Assembly (NCBI RefSeq): GCF_046614675.1
Contig: NZ_JBKKJT010000003.1
Coordinates: 434,001 to 498,000, forward strand
DNA from: Chryseobacterium cupriresistens
GTDB taxonomy: Bacteria > Bacteroidota > Bacteroidia > Flavobacteriales > Weeksellaceae
Length of the DNA stretch: 64,000 nucleotides
Reading direction: 5' to 3'
Shown here: piece by piece, positions 26,589 to 37,600 of the stretch
How positions within the stretch are numbered: position 1 is the stretch's first letter
How the letters are laid out: the number at the start of each line of letters is the position of its first letter
The notes under the pieces: model-generated
What the model was told of the DNA's origin: nothing
The model's input: the letters and a program-made list of their open reading frames with translations, nothing else
The model's database searches: none
Position numbers and translations under genes: made by a program

Positions 26589-28157
26589 ATGTCAGAAGAA
26601 CAGAAACGCCAGCTACAACAGCAACTTTGGAATATAGCGAATACTTTACGTGGTAAAATGGATGCGGATGAATTCCGCGATTATATCTTAGGATTTATTT
26701 TCTATAAATATCTTTCCGAGAAAATACATTTTACGGCTAACAAAATTTTATTAGATTCAGGGGAAGATGTTGATTACAATGATGTTGATGAAAATACTGA
26801 GAAAGGGAAAGAAATTGTAGAAGCCATTTATGAAGAAGTTGTTGAAGATTTAGGATATTTCCTGAAACCTTCGGAACTTTTCAGTAATATTGCTAAAAAA
26901 GGACATCAGAAACAGGAAGGTAAATCTAATTTTATCTTAGCTGAACTTTCTAAAATCCTTAATAATATTGAGCAATCCACATTAGGAACAAACAGTGAAG
27001 ATGATTTTGAAGGACTTTTCGATGATTTAGATTTGACTTCTGCAAAATTAGGACGAACGGAAGATGAAAAAAATACATTAATCTCCAAAGTCCTGTATCA
27101 TTTGGATGATATTGACTTCAATTTATCGGATACCAATGCCGATGTCTTAGGAGATGCTTACGAATATCTGATTGCACAGTTTGCAAGTGGCGCTGGTAAA
27201 AAAGCAGGTGAATTTTATACGCCTCAACAGGTTTCTACTATTTTGGCAAGAATTGTCACCAGCAGAAAATCGCAATTGAAATCTGTTTATGACCCAACGT
27301 GTGGAAGTGGTTCCTTACTTTTACGTGTTGCCCGTGAAGCAAAAGTAAGCGATTTCTACGGTCAGGAAATGAACCGTACGACTTACAACCTGGCAAGGAT
27401 GAATATGATTCTTCACGGTGTCAATTACAGCAACTTCGATATCCGTCAGGAAGATACGCTTGAAAAACCTCAACATCTTGATAAAACTTTTGATGCGATT
27501 GTAGCCAATCCTCCTTTCTCAGCAAAATGGAGTTCTAATGAACTGCTTTTGTTGGATGAAAGATTTTCACAATACGGAAAATTAGCGCCTTCTTCAAAAG
27601 CTGATTTTGCTTTTATCCAGCATATGATTCATCATCTGGATGAGAATGGAATTATGGCTGTCGTAATGCCTCACGGTGTTCTGTTCCGTGGTGCCGCCGA
27701 ATTGATTATCAGAAAATATCTGATTAAAGAGAAGAATTATTTAGATGCAGTAATTGGTTTGCCTTCTAACATTTTCTTTGGAACAAGTATTCCGACCTGT
27801 ATTTTAGTCTTTAAGAAATGCCGTGAAGCTGATGAAGATATCCTATTTGTAGATGCCAGCAAAGAGTTTGAAAAGCAGAAAAATCAAAATGTATTGCTCA
27901 ATGCTCATATCAATAAAATTGTTGATACTTACCAAAACCGTACGGTAATTGAAAAGTTCAGTCATAAAGCGACATTGCAGGAGGTTGCAGATAATGATTA
28001 CAACCTAAATATTCCGCGTTATGTGGATACTTTCGAGGAAGAAGAGGAAATTGACATTCAGGCGGTAATGGCAGAAATTAAGGAGCTTGAAGCAAAGCGT
28101 TCTCAGCTGGATTCTGAAATTGAAGTTTATTTGAAAGAATTGGGATTAGTAAGCTAA
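26589..28157 (+). CDS. hsdM: Type I restriction-modification methyltransferase subunit HsdM (system 2)
   Basis: 522 residues. HsdM N-terminal domain (about 8-150), canonical SAM motif I 'YDPTCGSGSLLL' (about 233-244) and catalytic motif NPPF (about 306-309). It forms the M2S methylase with the HsdS encoded 57 bases downstream and the full M2SR2 nuclease with the HsdR at 31768. It is a different lineage from system 1, whose motif I is altered. Confidence 0.92.
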   Translation: MSEEQKRQLQQQLWNIANTLRGKMDADEFRDYILGFIFYKYLSEKIHFTANKILLDSGEDVDYNDVDENTEKGKEIVEAIYEEVVEDLGYFLKPSELFSNIAKKGHQKQEGKSNFILAELSKILNNIEQSTLGTNSEDDFEGLFDDLDLTSAKLGRTEDEKNTLISKVLYHLDDIDFNLSDTNADVLGDAYEYLIAQFASGAGKKAGEFYTPQQVSTILARIVTSRKSQLKSVYDPTCGSGSLLLRVAREAKVSDFYGQEMNRTTYNLARMNMILHGVNYSNFDIRQEDTLEKPQHLDKTFDAIVANPPFSAKWSSNELLLLDERFSQYGKLAPSSKADFAFIQHMIHHLDENGIMAVVMPHGVLFRGAAELIIRKYLIKEKNYLDAVIGLPSNIFFGTSIPTCILVFKKCREADEDILFVDASKEFEKQKNQNVLLNAHINKIVDTYQNRTVIEKFSHKATLQEVADNDYNLNIPRYVDTFEEEEEIDIQAVMAEIKELEAKRSQLDSEIEVYLKELGLVS

Positions 28158-28214
28158 ATTTTTTGGCTTAGCAAAATCCTCAAGGCTTAGAATTGTAACA
28201 AATAAATAATCAAG

Positions 28215-29381
28215 ATGACAGAAGAAAATAAAAGTGTAAAGAATTTTCCTAATTTACGATTTCCAGGGTTTGAAGGAGAATGGGAAACAGTAAAACTTGG
28301 AGATATAACAAGTTGGTGTTCTGGAGGAACTCCATCAAAAGAAAATCCATCTTTCTGGGACGGAGAAATACCTTGGATTAGTGCATCAAGTATGCGAGGA
28401 CATATATATTCAGATTCAGAACTCAAGATAACAGAAGCAGGATTACTTAAAGGCTCTAGATTAGCAAAAAAAGGAAGCTTGCTTATTTTAGTTCGAGGAA
28501 GTATGCTATTTAATAAAATTCCAATTGGAATTGTTTCTAAGGACGTTGCTTTCAATCAGGATGTTAAATCTATAGTCGTAAATGAAAAATCATCTTCAGA
28601 ATATATTCTATATTGGTTTTTAGCATTTGAACCTACAATTTTAAATATTGTAAGTGGAACTGGAATTGGAGCTGGAAAACTTGATTTAAAAGATTTGAAA
28701 GATTTAGAAGTTAATATTCCTAACCTTATAGAACAAAAAAAAGTATCAGCATTTTTATCACTTATTGAAAGTAGAATCCAAACCCAAAAGAAAATAATTG
28801 AACAATTAGAAACCTTAATGAAGGCAAGTCGTGGAAAGTTATTTTCTCAGAAATTTAGATTTAAAGATGAATACGGAAGTGATTTTCCTGCTTGGGAAAG
28901 GAAGAAAATAAAAGAAATATTAACGATAGGTAGTGGAAAAGATTATAAACATTTAAAAAATGGTGCTATTCCTGTTTATGGGACAGGAGGAGTTATAACT
29001 TTTGTGGATTCTTTTCTTTATGATGGTGAAACGGTTTGTATTGGAAGAAAAGGAACTATAGATAAGCCATTATATTTTAATGGAAAAATTTGGACTGTTG
29101 ACACATTGTTTTATACATATTCATTTAATAATTCAGTTCCTAAATTTGTTTTTAATATTTTTCAAAATATAAATTGGAAAGAGTATAATGAAGCTTCGGG
29201 AGTACCAAGCTTATCTAAAAATACAATTGAAAAGATTGAAATATCAATTCCTTGTTTAAAGGAACAGCATAAAATAACAAATTATCTTTCCTCAATTGAA
29301 GATAAAATAGAAATGGAAAAACAAATTTTAGAAAAATTAGAGCTTCAGAAGAAGTTTCTTTTGGCTAATTTATTTGTTTGA
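28215..29381 (+). CDS. hsdS: Type I specificity subunit HsdS, expressed copy of a phase-variable pair (system 2)
   Basis: 388 residues: leader 'FPNLRFPGFEGEW', TRD1, spacer 'SLIESRIQTQKKIIEQLETL', TRD2, spacer 'SSIEDKIEMEKQILEKLELQ'. Bases 28246-28284 in the leader are repeated exactly and inverted at 30593-30631. A shorter repeat in the spacer (28785-28801) is inverted at 30093-30109. A full-length silent hsdS lies tail to tail with it and a tyrosine recombinase gene follows. Inversion would swap TRDs and change the methylated site. Confidence 0.92.
   Translation: MTEENKSVKNFPNLRFPGFEGEWETVKLGDITSWCSGGTPSKENPSFWDGEIPWISASSMRGHIYSDSELKITEAGLLKGSRLAKKGSLLILVRGSMLFNKIPIGIVSKDVAFNQDVKSIVVNEKSSSEYILYWFLAFEPTILNIVSGTGIGAGKLDLKDLKDLEVNIPNLIEQKKVSAFLSLIESRIQTQKKIIEQLETLMKASRGKLFSQKFRFKDEYGSDFPAWERKKIKEILTIGSGKDYKHLKNGAIPVYGTGGVITFVDSFLYDGETVCIGRKGTIDKPLYFNGKIWTVDTLFYTYSFNNSVPKFVFNIFQNINWKEYNEASGVPSLSKNTIEKIEISIPCLKEQHKITNYLSSIEDKIEMEKQILEKLELQKKFLLANLFV
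28246..28284 (+). repeat. 39-bp inverted repeat, left copy (hsdS 5' end)
   Basis: Exact inverted match to 30593-30631, covering codons for FPNLRFPGFEGEW. It is the likely recombination site for hsdS inversion. Confidence 0.95.
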
Positions 29382-29384
29382 AAA

Positions 29385-29416
29385 AACCTCATCAAGATTA
29401 TAAATCTTAATGAGGT
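29385..29416. terminator. Hairpin between the convergent hsdS copies
   Basis: Stem AACCTCAT-AAGAT with ATCTT-ATGAGGTT, one mispair, followed by T-rich sequence. It would stop transcription from the active copy before it runs antisense into the silent copy. Confidence 0.65.
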
Positions 29417-29434
29417 TATTCGAACTTCCTGAAC

Positions 29435-30643
29435 CTAAACAAAAAGATTTTGTAATAAATATTTTTTTTGATTTTCGTATCGAGTTAATAACTCGTTCTC
29501 TAAATTTATTTTTTCATCAAGAGCTAGCAAAAATTTATAAACCTTCTCTTGCTCTTCTTTATTCATTGGTAATAAAATACTTGCTCCATTCAAAAATGTT
29601 TCATTATTGATATTCATTGTATTTTTTGCTCCTTTCTGAACCAATGGATTTAAATAATTAAAAGTATTTACTGCTGAGTTAAAATATTCGTGAAGTAAAT
29701 ATCCTAAAACATAAGTTTTAGGGGTAAAGACACAATATAACGGAGAAACCACACCTATTCTTCCTGTTCGATTTTGCTTAATAATTCCAAACGGAAAATC
29801 AGAAGTAGGACTTTTAGTGTAAACTAAATCACCTGGATAAACTAATTTATAATGTAAAATCTCTTTTGCTGAAAATGAACGTCCCAAATGTTCAATCTGA
29901 TTAATAACTCCTTTATGTTTTGCTACAGAAAATACTTCATTATATTTATTATTGGGATTTTTATGTAAGTGCTCTTCTGATATTTCAGCTAATTTTTTTC
30001 GTTCCCAATTCTGCGTTTTACTATTAGTTTTAAACTTAATCTTATTTTCAAATAGCTTTTTAACTATCGAAATCTTTTGTAATGATAAACCCTCAATTAT
30101 TTTCTTTTGTGATAGTATACGTTCATCTATAAGTGATAAAAAAGAAGAAATTTTTTCTTGTTCATATAAGGATGGAAAAGGAACTGTGAATTTTTTTAAA
30201 TCTCCACCATTAATTGAATTTATTGTTGCACCTAAGTTTTTATTAACAATCTCTTTATAATCATTAGTATCAAACCATTGAAAAAGAAATCTATTAAATT
30301 CGCTTCTATAAATAGCCATAAAAGCACCAAATGCTAATCCTTCATTTTCTTTTTTAATAAGAGAATTTTTTCCGATTAAATTTTTACTTCCATTTCTTAC
30401 ACAAATCAAAATATCATTTTCTTTAACAGGATTAAAATTTTCAGCTTTAACAAAAACATTATCTTCAAAAGTGATTATTCTATTTTGCACGTTTGAAGAG
30501 CGGAGAACTAAAATTCCATTTTCATCAATATCATTTGGACTATAAGTTAACCCATTAATTACTTGTCCAATTTCTCCTAAAGTTGTTGTCTTCCATTCTC
30601 CTTCAAACCCTGGAAATCGTAAATTAGGAAAGGCAAAGATTGA
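29435..30643 (-). pseudogene. Silent inverted hsdS cassette without a start
   Basis: The frame holds a complete HsdS plan. It begins with the same 'FPNLRFPGFEGEW' leader, then a different TRD1, spacer 'SLIDERILSQKKIIEGLSLQ', a different TRD2 and tail 'YENQKKYLLQNLFV'. A stop lies four codons before the leader and no ATG precedes TRD1; the first Met is in 'VQNRMQNRI'-type sequence deep in TRD1 (codon at 30490). So it is a donor cassette rather than an expressed gene. It faces the active copy across a terminator. Confidence 0.9.
30593..30631 (-). repeat. 39-bp inverted repeat, right copy (silent hsdS 5' end)
   Basis: Exact reverse complement of 28246-28284; the two enclose the 2.3-kb invertible segment. 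Confidence 0.95.
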
Positions 30644-30739
30644 TTAAAACTTAGCTTAAAGCTCAATAACTAAAAATCCTCAATCTTTAATTCATAACTT
30701 TTGAGATTAGTTAGAAAATCATTTAAAATCAAAAAAATT

Positions 30740-31666
30740 ATGACAAGAAAGAAGACATTGGCAGAAATCGCTGAACTATGGAAGAATGACAAAAAGCTGT
30801 ATGTGAAAAAATCGACCTTTTCGGCTTATGTACTGTTGCTGGAAAATCATTTATTGCCTGTATTCAAAGAATATTCTGAGATTGAGGATGAAGATGTACA
30901 AAAATTTGTATTTCAAAAATTGGAGCAGGGATTGAGTCAGAAAAGTATTAAAGACATTCTGATTGTTTTGAAAATGGTGTTAAAGTTCGGGGCAAAGAAT
31001 AAATGGATTGAGTTTATCAATTTTGACGTTCAGTATCCTACAGTTCGTGAAACGCATACGATTGAGGTATTGAGCAGAAACCATCAGAAAAAAGTGATGA
31101 GCTATATTCAGGAGCATTTTACCTTTAGAAATCTGGGTGTTTATATCTGTCTTTGTTCGGGAATGCGGATTGGTGAGATTTGTGCGTTGACCTGGGAAGA
31201 TATTGATACGGATAACGGGATTATCAATATCAGAAAAACCATTCAAAGAATTTATGTGATTGAAGGTGGAGAACGAAAAACAGAATTGTTGATTGACACG
31301 CCTAAAACCAAAAATTCCATCCGGGAAATCCCGATGAGTAGAGATTTATTGAGAATGCTGAAGCCATTTAAGAAAATTGTAAATCCTGCTTTTTATGTGT
31401 TGACCAACGATTCTAAACCTACAGAACCAAGAACTTACCGGAGTTATTACAAAAATCTGATGCGTTTTCTGGAAATTCCGGATATCAAATTTCACGGTTT
31501 AAGGCACAGTTTTGCAACACGATGTATCGAAAGCAAATGTGATTATAAAACCGTGAGTGTTTTGCTTGGGCATTCGAATATCAGTACAACTTTGAACTTA
31601 TATGTGCATCCAAATCTTGAACAGAAGAAAAAAGCAATCGACCAGATGTTTAAAGCGCTAAAATAG
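30740..31666 (+). CDS. Tyrosine recombinase, likely hsdS invertase
   Basis: 308 residues from the ATG at 30740 (an upstream TTG frame adds 13 residues). N-terminal SAM-like core-binding domain, then the catalytic domain with Arg in 'CSGMRIGEICALTW', H-x-x-R in 'HGLRHSFATRC', His in 'LLGHSNISTTLNLY' and the Tyr nucleophile in the same block. It lies 110 bp from the inner 39-bp repeat and between hsdS and hsdR, the usual place for the invertase of Bacteroidota phase-variable type I systems. An integrase role is less likely as no att-like repeat adjoins it. Confidence 0.85.
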   Translation: MTRKKTLAEIAELWKNDKKLYVKKSTFSAYVLLLENHLLPVFKEYSEIEDEDVQKFVFQKLEQGLSQKSIKDILIVLKMVLKFGAKNKWIEFINFDVQYPTVRETHTIEVLSRNHQKKVMSYIQEHFTFRNLGVYICLCSGMRIGEICALTWEDIDTDNGIINIRKTIQRIYVIEGGERKTELLIDTPKTKNSIREIPMSRDLLRMLKPFKKIVNPAFYVLTNDSKPTEPRTYRSYYKNLMRFLEIPDIKFHGLRHSFATRCIESKCDYKTVSVLLGHSNISTTLNLYVHPNLEQKKKAIDQMFKALK

Positions 31667-31767
31667 TTTTAGTTATCGTTGATAATTTCTTACATTTGGT
31701 AAAACTGAAATAACTTTGTCAAAGTTCTGAGCTTTGACAAAGTTTTTAACCAAAAACTCAAAACCGA

Positions 31768-34659
31768 ATGTCAAGTCAGCCGGAATATATTTTAGAGCAG
31801 AAATTAGTAGAACAATTACAACAGTTAGGTCATAAAAAAGTTACAATATGTAATGAAGCAGACCTCATTAAAAACCTAAAGACTCAGCTCGAAGTTCACA
31901 ATAAAAAAACATTCTCAGATACTGAGTTTGAAAAAATCCTTAATCATCTTTCCAAAGGAAATGTTTTTGAAAAAGCCAAAATATTACGTGACCGTTTTCA
32001 TTTTTTTAAAGATGACGGTACTTCGGAATGGATTGAATTCATCAGCCAGGACCATTGGTGCCAGAATCAGTTTCAGGTAACAAATCAAATTGCTCAGGAA
32101 GGAAACTTTAAAAACAGATATGATGTAACCATTCTCATTAACGGATTACCTTTGGTACAGATTGAGCTGAAACGTCGAGGACTGGAAATGAAAGAGGCTT
32201 TTGACCAGATTGATAGATATAGGCATCAATCTTTTAATTCAGGATATGGTTTATTTAATTATGTGCAAATTTTTGTTATCAGTAATGGAGAAAACACAAA
32301 ATATTATGCTAACAGCATCAATGTACGTCAAAAAGTAAGCGAGAGTTTTGAACAAACTTTTTATTGGTCTGATGAAGAAAATAATAATATCACTCAAATT
32401 GATAAATTTGCTTCCTCATTCTTAGAACCTTGCCATTTAGCAAAAATGATTACAAAATATATTGTACTCAATCAAGCTCACAAAATTTTAATGGTTTTAA
32501 GACCATATCAATATTATGCTGTTGAAAAAATTGTAGACCGCGTAAAAAACACCAATAAAAACGGTTTCATATGGCATACTACAGGTTCTGGGAAAACATT
32601 GACATCCTTTAAAGCCAGTCAGATTTTAAAAGAAATATCAAATATAGAAAAAGTAATTTTTGTCGTTGACAGAAAGGATTTGGATTACCAAACCCAGCTT
32701 GAGTTTAATGCATTTGAAGCGGGAAGTGTAGATACTACAAATAATACAAAAAACTTAGTTCAAAAACTTGCGGGTAATACTAAATTAATTGTTACAACAC
32801 TTCAAAAGCTCAATACCGCAATCACTAAAGAAAAGCACGGAAATAAAATTGAACATCTGAAAAATAAAAAAGTAATTTTTATTTTTGATGAATGTCACAG
32901 AAGTCAATTTGGAGAAACTCACCAAAACATTAAAAAGCACTTCCAGAAAGCACAGATGATAGGTTTTACCGGAACTCCGATTTCAGAGGTTAACTCTGTG
33001 GGATTGTTGGATGGAAAACCCGCTACAACGAATCGCTTATTTGAGGAACCTTTGCATAAATATGTAATTACTGATGCTATTGGTGATGGAAATGTTTTGA
33101 AGTTTTCCGTAGAATATGTAGGTAGATATAGAGAAAAAGAGAACAGTAACACTTATATAGATACGGATGTTGAAGCAATAGATACACAAGAATTATTAGA
33201 TAGCCCTAAACGTATTGAAAAGATAGCAGACTATATTATTTCTCAATACGACAGAAAAACTAATAACAAAATGTTCAATGCAATGTTTTGTGTAAGCAGC
33301 ATTGAGGTTTTACAGCAATATTACGATTTATTTCAAAAGAAAAAGGAAGAAGGAAAACACAATTTAAAAATAGCAACAATATTTAGCTATGGAACTAACA
33401 TTCCTGAAAAAAATGCAACTGGGGACTTTAAATTGGAAGATGAAGATGATTTGGCACGTGTTGCTGAACCAAAAGCTAATTACGGAGATTCTCACGACAG
33501 AGTAGTATTAGAAAGATATATTGGACACTATAATGAAATGTTCGGTATGAATTACACTACAAAAGATAGCCAAAGCTTCTATGAATATTATAATAACGTT
33601 TCTAAAAGAGTTAAAAATAAAGACATAGACTTGCTATTAGTAGTAAATATGTTTTTAACAGGATTTGATAGTAAAACGTTAAACACACTATTTGTTGATA
33701 AAAATTTAAAATATCACGGTTTAATTCAGGCGTTTTCAAGAACTAACAGAATTCTTGACAAGAGTAAATCTCAAGGTAATATTGTTTGCTTCCGAAACCT
33801 TAAATCTGCTACGGATGATGCAATAACTCTTTTTTCAAACAAAAATGCTATCAAAGATATTGTTATTCTTCCAATAGAAGACTATGTTAAACTTTTTAAT
33901 GATGCTCTAGAAAAGTTAAAGGTTGTAGCACCAGAAATACAAACCGTTAGTACTTATAAATCTGAAGAAGAAAAATTGGAATTCATCAAAGCTTTTCGTG
34001 AGTTAATGCGTGTTCTGAATGTATTAAAATCATTTGCAGATTTTAGTTTTGATAAAATTGAAATAGATGAAGACGAATTTGAAGGATATAAAGGTAAATA
34101 TTTAGATTTATGGAATGAAGTTAGAGTAGGAATAAATAATGGAAATGGAAAAGTGAGCATCCTTGATGATGTTGATTTTGAGCTGGAACTGATTCATCGA
34201 GATGAAATCAATGTAAGTTATATTCTTTCATTACTGGCCAATTTGACGGATTCTAATCTGAAAGGCAGTAAGCTGGAACAAAAGAAAAAAGAAATCAGGG
34301 ATATTCTTTCCGGCGATGCAAAATTACGAAGCAAAAAAGAACTCATAGAAAAATTCATCGAAGAAAACCTGCCTCATATTTCTGACGGAGACAACGTCAA
34401 TGAAGAATTTGAAAAATACTGGAATAAAGAAAAAAACTCTGCTTTTGAAAAAATTGCAACCGAAGAATCTTTGAATAAAGACAGATTCCGGGATGCCATT
34501 GATGATTTTCTTTTCACTTCCAAAACTCCAAAGATAAGTGACACCTTAAAACTGCTTGAAATAAAGCCAAAGCTTACTGAACGAAATAATATCGGAAGAC
34601 GAATTATTCAGAAAGTGCAGGATTTTGTGGAGGTGTTTATTGATGGGGTGGCAAGTTAA
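31768..34659 (+). CDS. hsdR: Type I restriction endonuclease subunit HsdR (system 2)
   Basis: 963 residues. N-terminal PD-(D/E)xK-like nuclease region ('YDVTILINGLPLVQIELKRRG', about 122-142). The SF2 translocase has Walker A 'HTTGSGKT' (about 270-277), DECH (374-377), 'GFTGTPI' and 'QAFSRTNRI' (motif VI), with a helical C-terminal domain. It cuts DNA lacking the HsdMS mark after ATP-driven translocation. Only 15 bases separate it from the RT-nitrilase gene. Confidence 0.93.
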   Translation: MSSQPEYILEQKLVEQLQQLGHKKVTICNEADLIKNLKTQLEVHNKKTFSDTEFEKILNHLSKGNVFEKAKILRDRFHFFKDDGTSEWIEFISQDHWCQNQFQVTNQIAQEGNFKNRYDVTILINGLPLVQIELKRRGLEMKEAFDQIDRYRHQSFNSGYGLFNYVQIFVISNGENTKYYANSINVRQKVSESFEQTFYWSDEENNNITQIDKFASSFLEPCHLAKMITKYIVLNQAHKILMVLRPYQYYAVEKIVDRVKNTNKNGFIWHTTGSGKTLTSFKASQILKEISNIEKVIFVVDRKDLDYQTQLEFNAFEAGSVDTTNNTKNLVQKLAGNTKLIVTTLQKLNTAITKEKHGNKIEHLKNKKVIFIFDECHRSQFGETHQNIKKHFQKAQMIGFTGTPISEVNSVGLLDGKPATTNRLFEEPLHKYVITDAIGDGNVLKFSVEYVGRYREKENSNTYIDTDVEAIDTQELLDSPKRIEKIADYIISQYDRKTNNKMFNAMFCVSSIEVLQQYYDLFQKKKEEGKHNLKIATIFSYGTNIPEKNATGDFKLEDEDDLARVAEPKANYGDSHDRVVLERYIGHYNEMFGMNYTTKDSQSFYEYYNNVSKRVKNKDIDLLLVVNMFLTGFDSKTLNTLFVDKNLKYHGLIQAFSRTNRILDKSKSQGNIVCFRNLKSATDDAITLFSNKNAIKDIVILPIEDYVKLFNDALEKLKVVAPEIQTVSTYKSEEEKLEFIKAFRELMRVLNVLKSFADFSFDKIEIDEDEFEGYKGKYLDLWNEVRVGINNGNGKVSILDDVDFELELIHRDEINVSYILSLLANLTDSNLKGSKLEQKKKEIRDILSGDAKLRSKKELIEKFIEENLPHISDGDNVNEEFEKYWNKEKNSAFEKIATEESLNKDRFRDAIDDFLFTSKTPKISDTLKLLEIKPKLTERNNIGRRIIQKVQDFVEVFIDGVAS

Positions 34660-34674
34660 AACAAAATGTAAATT

Positions 34675-37600
34675 ATGAATAATAATAATTTTATTGAATA
34701 TTTCACTCCAAGTGAAGTTTTCTTAGCATACAAAAAAGTTAAACATTTTTTTTACTATGATAATGCTAACTTATTAGAAAAAGAAAAATTAGCCAATTTT
34801 GAACAATTTGTTTTTTATGAAAATATTTATACAGATTGTAAATCTGATTTTATTGTAGTACAAAATGCGTTATATGTTCATATTTTAAATTTTGTTAATC
34901 AATATTTTAATTCTAAATCAGGTATTTTAGAACTAAGTAAAAAAATTAGGTTGATAAAACTGCCAAAGAAATTAAAAGATTCTAAATTAGATATAATAAC
35001 AAATAAATCGAATTCTGAAGAAAAATATGTAATTGAGAGAAGTAGCAAGTTTGCTGATTTTCCAGTAGAAGTACATATTTTATCAGTTCTTTGGATTATG
35101 TATAGTGGTCGATATCTACAGCCTGATATTCATAGTGCAAGTTTCGCTAATATATTAGATTTTGAGTTTTTAAATCACAAATCAGAACCTTCTGAAAATC
35201 TAAAATTATTTAAACCATATTTCGTACAATATCAACTATGGAGAGATACTGCTATTAAAAAAGCTGAATCTTTACTAGAAGAAAAACGAGATGTAACAAT
35301 TTTGAGTTTGGATATAAAAGATTTTTTTCATTCTATATCTCTTAACATAAAAGATGTTTTCGAAAAAATTGATTTTAATTTTAAGAAAATATCAAATGAT
35401 AAAATTATTCTAAGAAAAATTGAATCAATTAATTCTATTTTTTTTAAAATTCATCACTCATATAAGTTAATTTTAGAAGATTATAAGAATACTAAATATG
35501 AAGTATTTCCTTTACCTGTTGGGCTAATATCTTCAGGATTATTATCTAATTATTATTTAAGCGAATTAGATAATCGAATAGTAGATAATCTTAACCCTGC
35601 ATTTTATGGTCGATATGTTGATGATCTGATGTTTGTTTTTTCCGATTTAAATAGCAATATAGACAGTAATTTAAATTCATCAATAATTTCATTTCTTAAC
35701 AAAAATTTTGTTGAAAAAGGAATTCTTAATTTTAAGATTGAAAATACTGATATAAAGAATATTTATTTTCGTAATAATAGATTTGTTGAATACAAGAATA
35801 ATATAAATTTATCTGATTTAGAACAATATATCTCTAAGTTTAATATTTCCGATAGTCAATTAAACTCTTTTCTTGTTGATAATATTAAATTCGAAGTAAC
35901 TAATATTGATATCGACGATTATGAAAGATATAATCAAGTTTTTAACTATGAAAACTTACAAATTCAAAGTAGTAAAATTGTCTTGCATTTTTTAGCTCAT
36001 AAGGAATCCAAAGCAATTATTAATATATTTAAAAGGAAACTTGATAATCAAAGGAGCGAATTTCGTTTTTTACCAGATGAAGATGAAATAAGTGAAAAAT
36101 TTGACGAGGAGGCTTTTGAACTAAAATATAATGATTCAATTAATAAGTTTAGAAGTATTAGCGATTTTTCGGAAAACAAATATGGTGCCTCCAAGTTTTT
36201 AGCAAAAATGATATTTGCTAAAAGTTATGGGAATCAAGAGTTCGATGAAGATTCAGACAATCAAATTTTAACTTTTTTTAGAGGAGAGTTAGCTGTAAAG
36301 TTTTATTCTCTTTGGGAAAAAGTCGCAACTTACTTTATTGTAAGTAATCGCGTAGATTATTTAGTTCAATTTAAACGCAACATTGAAAATTCTATTATCA
36401 AAACAGAATTTAGTAATGAAATAGAAATTAATAAGTTTCAAAAAGATATTTTTATAGAATATCTACGTGTGTCGATTTCAATTCCTTTAGCGTTGAATCC
36501 TTCTCTTGTAAGAAATATTAGAAATATTGGAAAGGATGAATATCAGTTTTTTAGATTATGTGAAATAACTGCGTTTAAATTACGTGCTAGTAATTTGTTT
36601 AGGCATTCTCTGATGTCAATCCCGGCTTGTAATTTGACAAATATTTTATATACAAAGCTTAGTTTGCTTGAAAAAGATTTCAATTATTATGATTTTGAAA
36701 ATTTAGGAAAAAAAAGTAAACAAAACATTGAAAGAAATGAATTATTTCACCTTTGTAAAAAATTATGCTACTTAGCACCTAACTATGTACAATTTCACGA
36801 AGTAAATATCTTAAGAATAATAGATGTAATTTCTAATTTTGATGATAAAAAGAAAAAAATAGAAATTCCTGAATTTAATTATCTGTATCCAATAATTGAT
36901 TCTAAAGAAATCAAAGAAGATAAAACTTTAAATGTAAATATTGAGCATATTATCAATAGGATTCCTGATGACAGTTTTAATCTATATTACTTTATAAATT
37001 ATTCTTGGAAAGCAGGTTTCTCTACAAAAAAAAGAGAAAAGTTAAAAAATAAATATTTTCAGATTTCTGTATTGAATTCAAATGGAAGTATTCAAGCATT
37101 AAATATTGATATTAAAGGAGATATTCTTAAAGATGAAAAACTTAATGGAATTGATAAAAGCGTAGCAATTGCAAATATGAAAGTTCATACAAGTGATATG
37201 TTTGCAAGTATTCACAATAATGCTAATGTTAAAAAGGATCGGAGGAAATTGGTTTTCAATCTAATTAATGATGCTGATAGAGGTAATGCTGATTTATTAG
37301 TTTTCCCAGAAGTGTCAATACCTTATTCTTGGATTAGATTACTTGCAGAAAGAAGTCACAAAAGATATATGGGAATCGTAGCAGGATTAGAGCATTGGGT
37401 AAATAAGAAAAAGATTGTATTTAATTTTTTGGTGACAATCTTACCATTTAAAATTAATCATTATAATACTTCACTAGTGAAATTGAGACTAAAAAATCAT
37501 TACTCTCACTCCGAAACACATTTAATCAAAGGTTACAGACTTAAAATACCTAATCGAGAGGGAAAAGATTGTTTTAAGATGACATACGACCTTTTTCATT

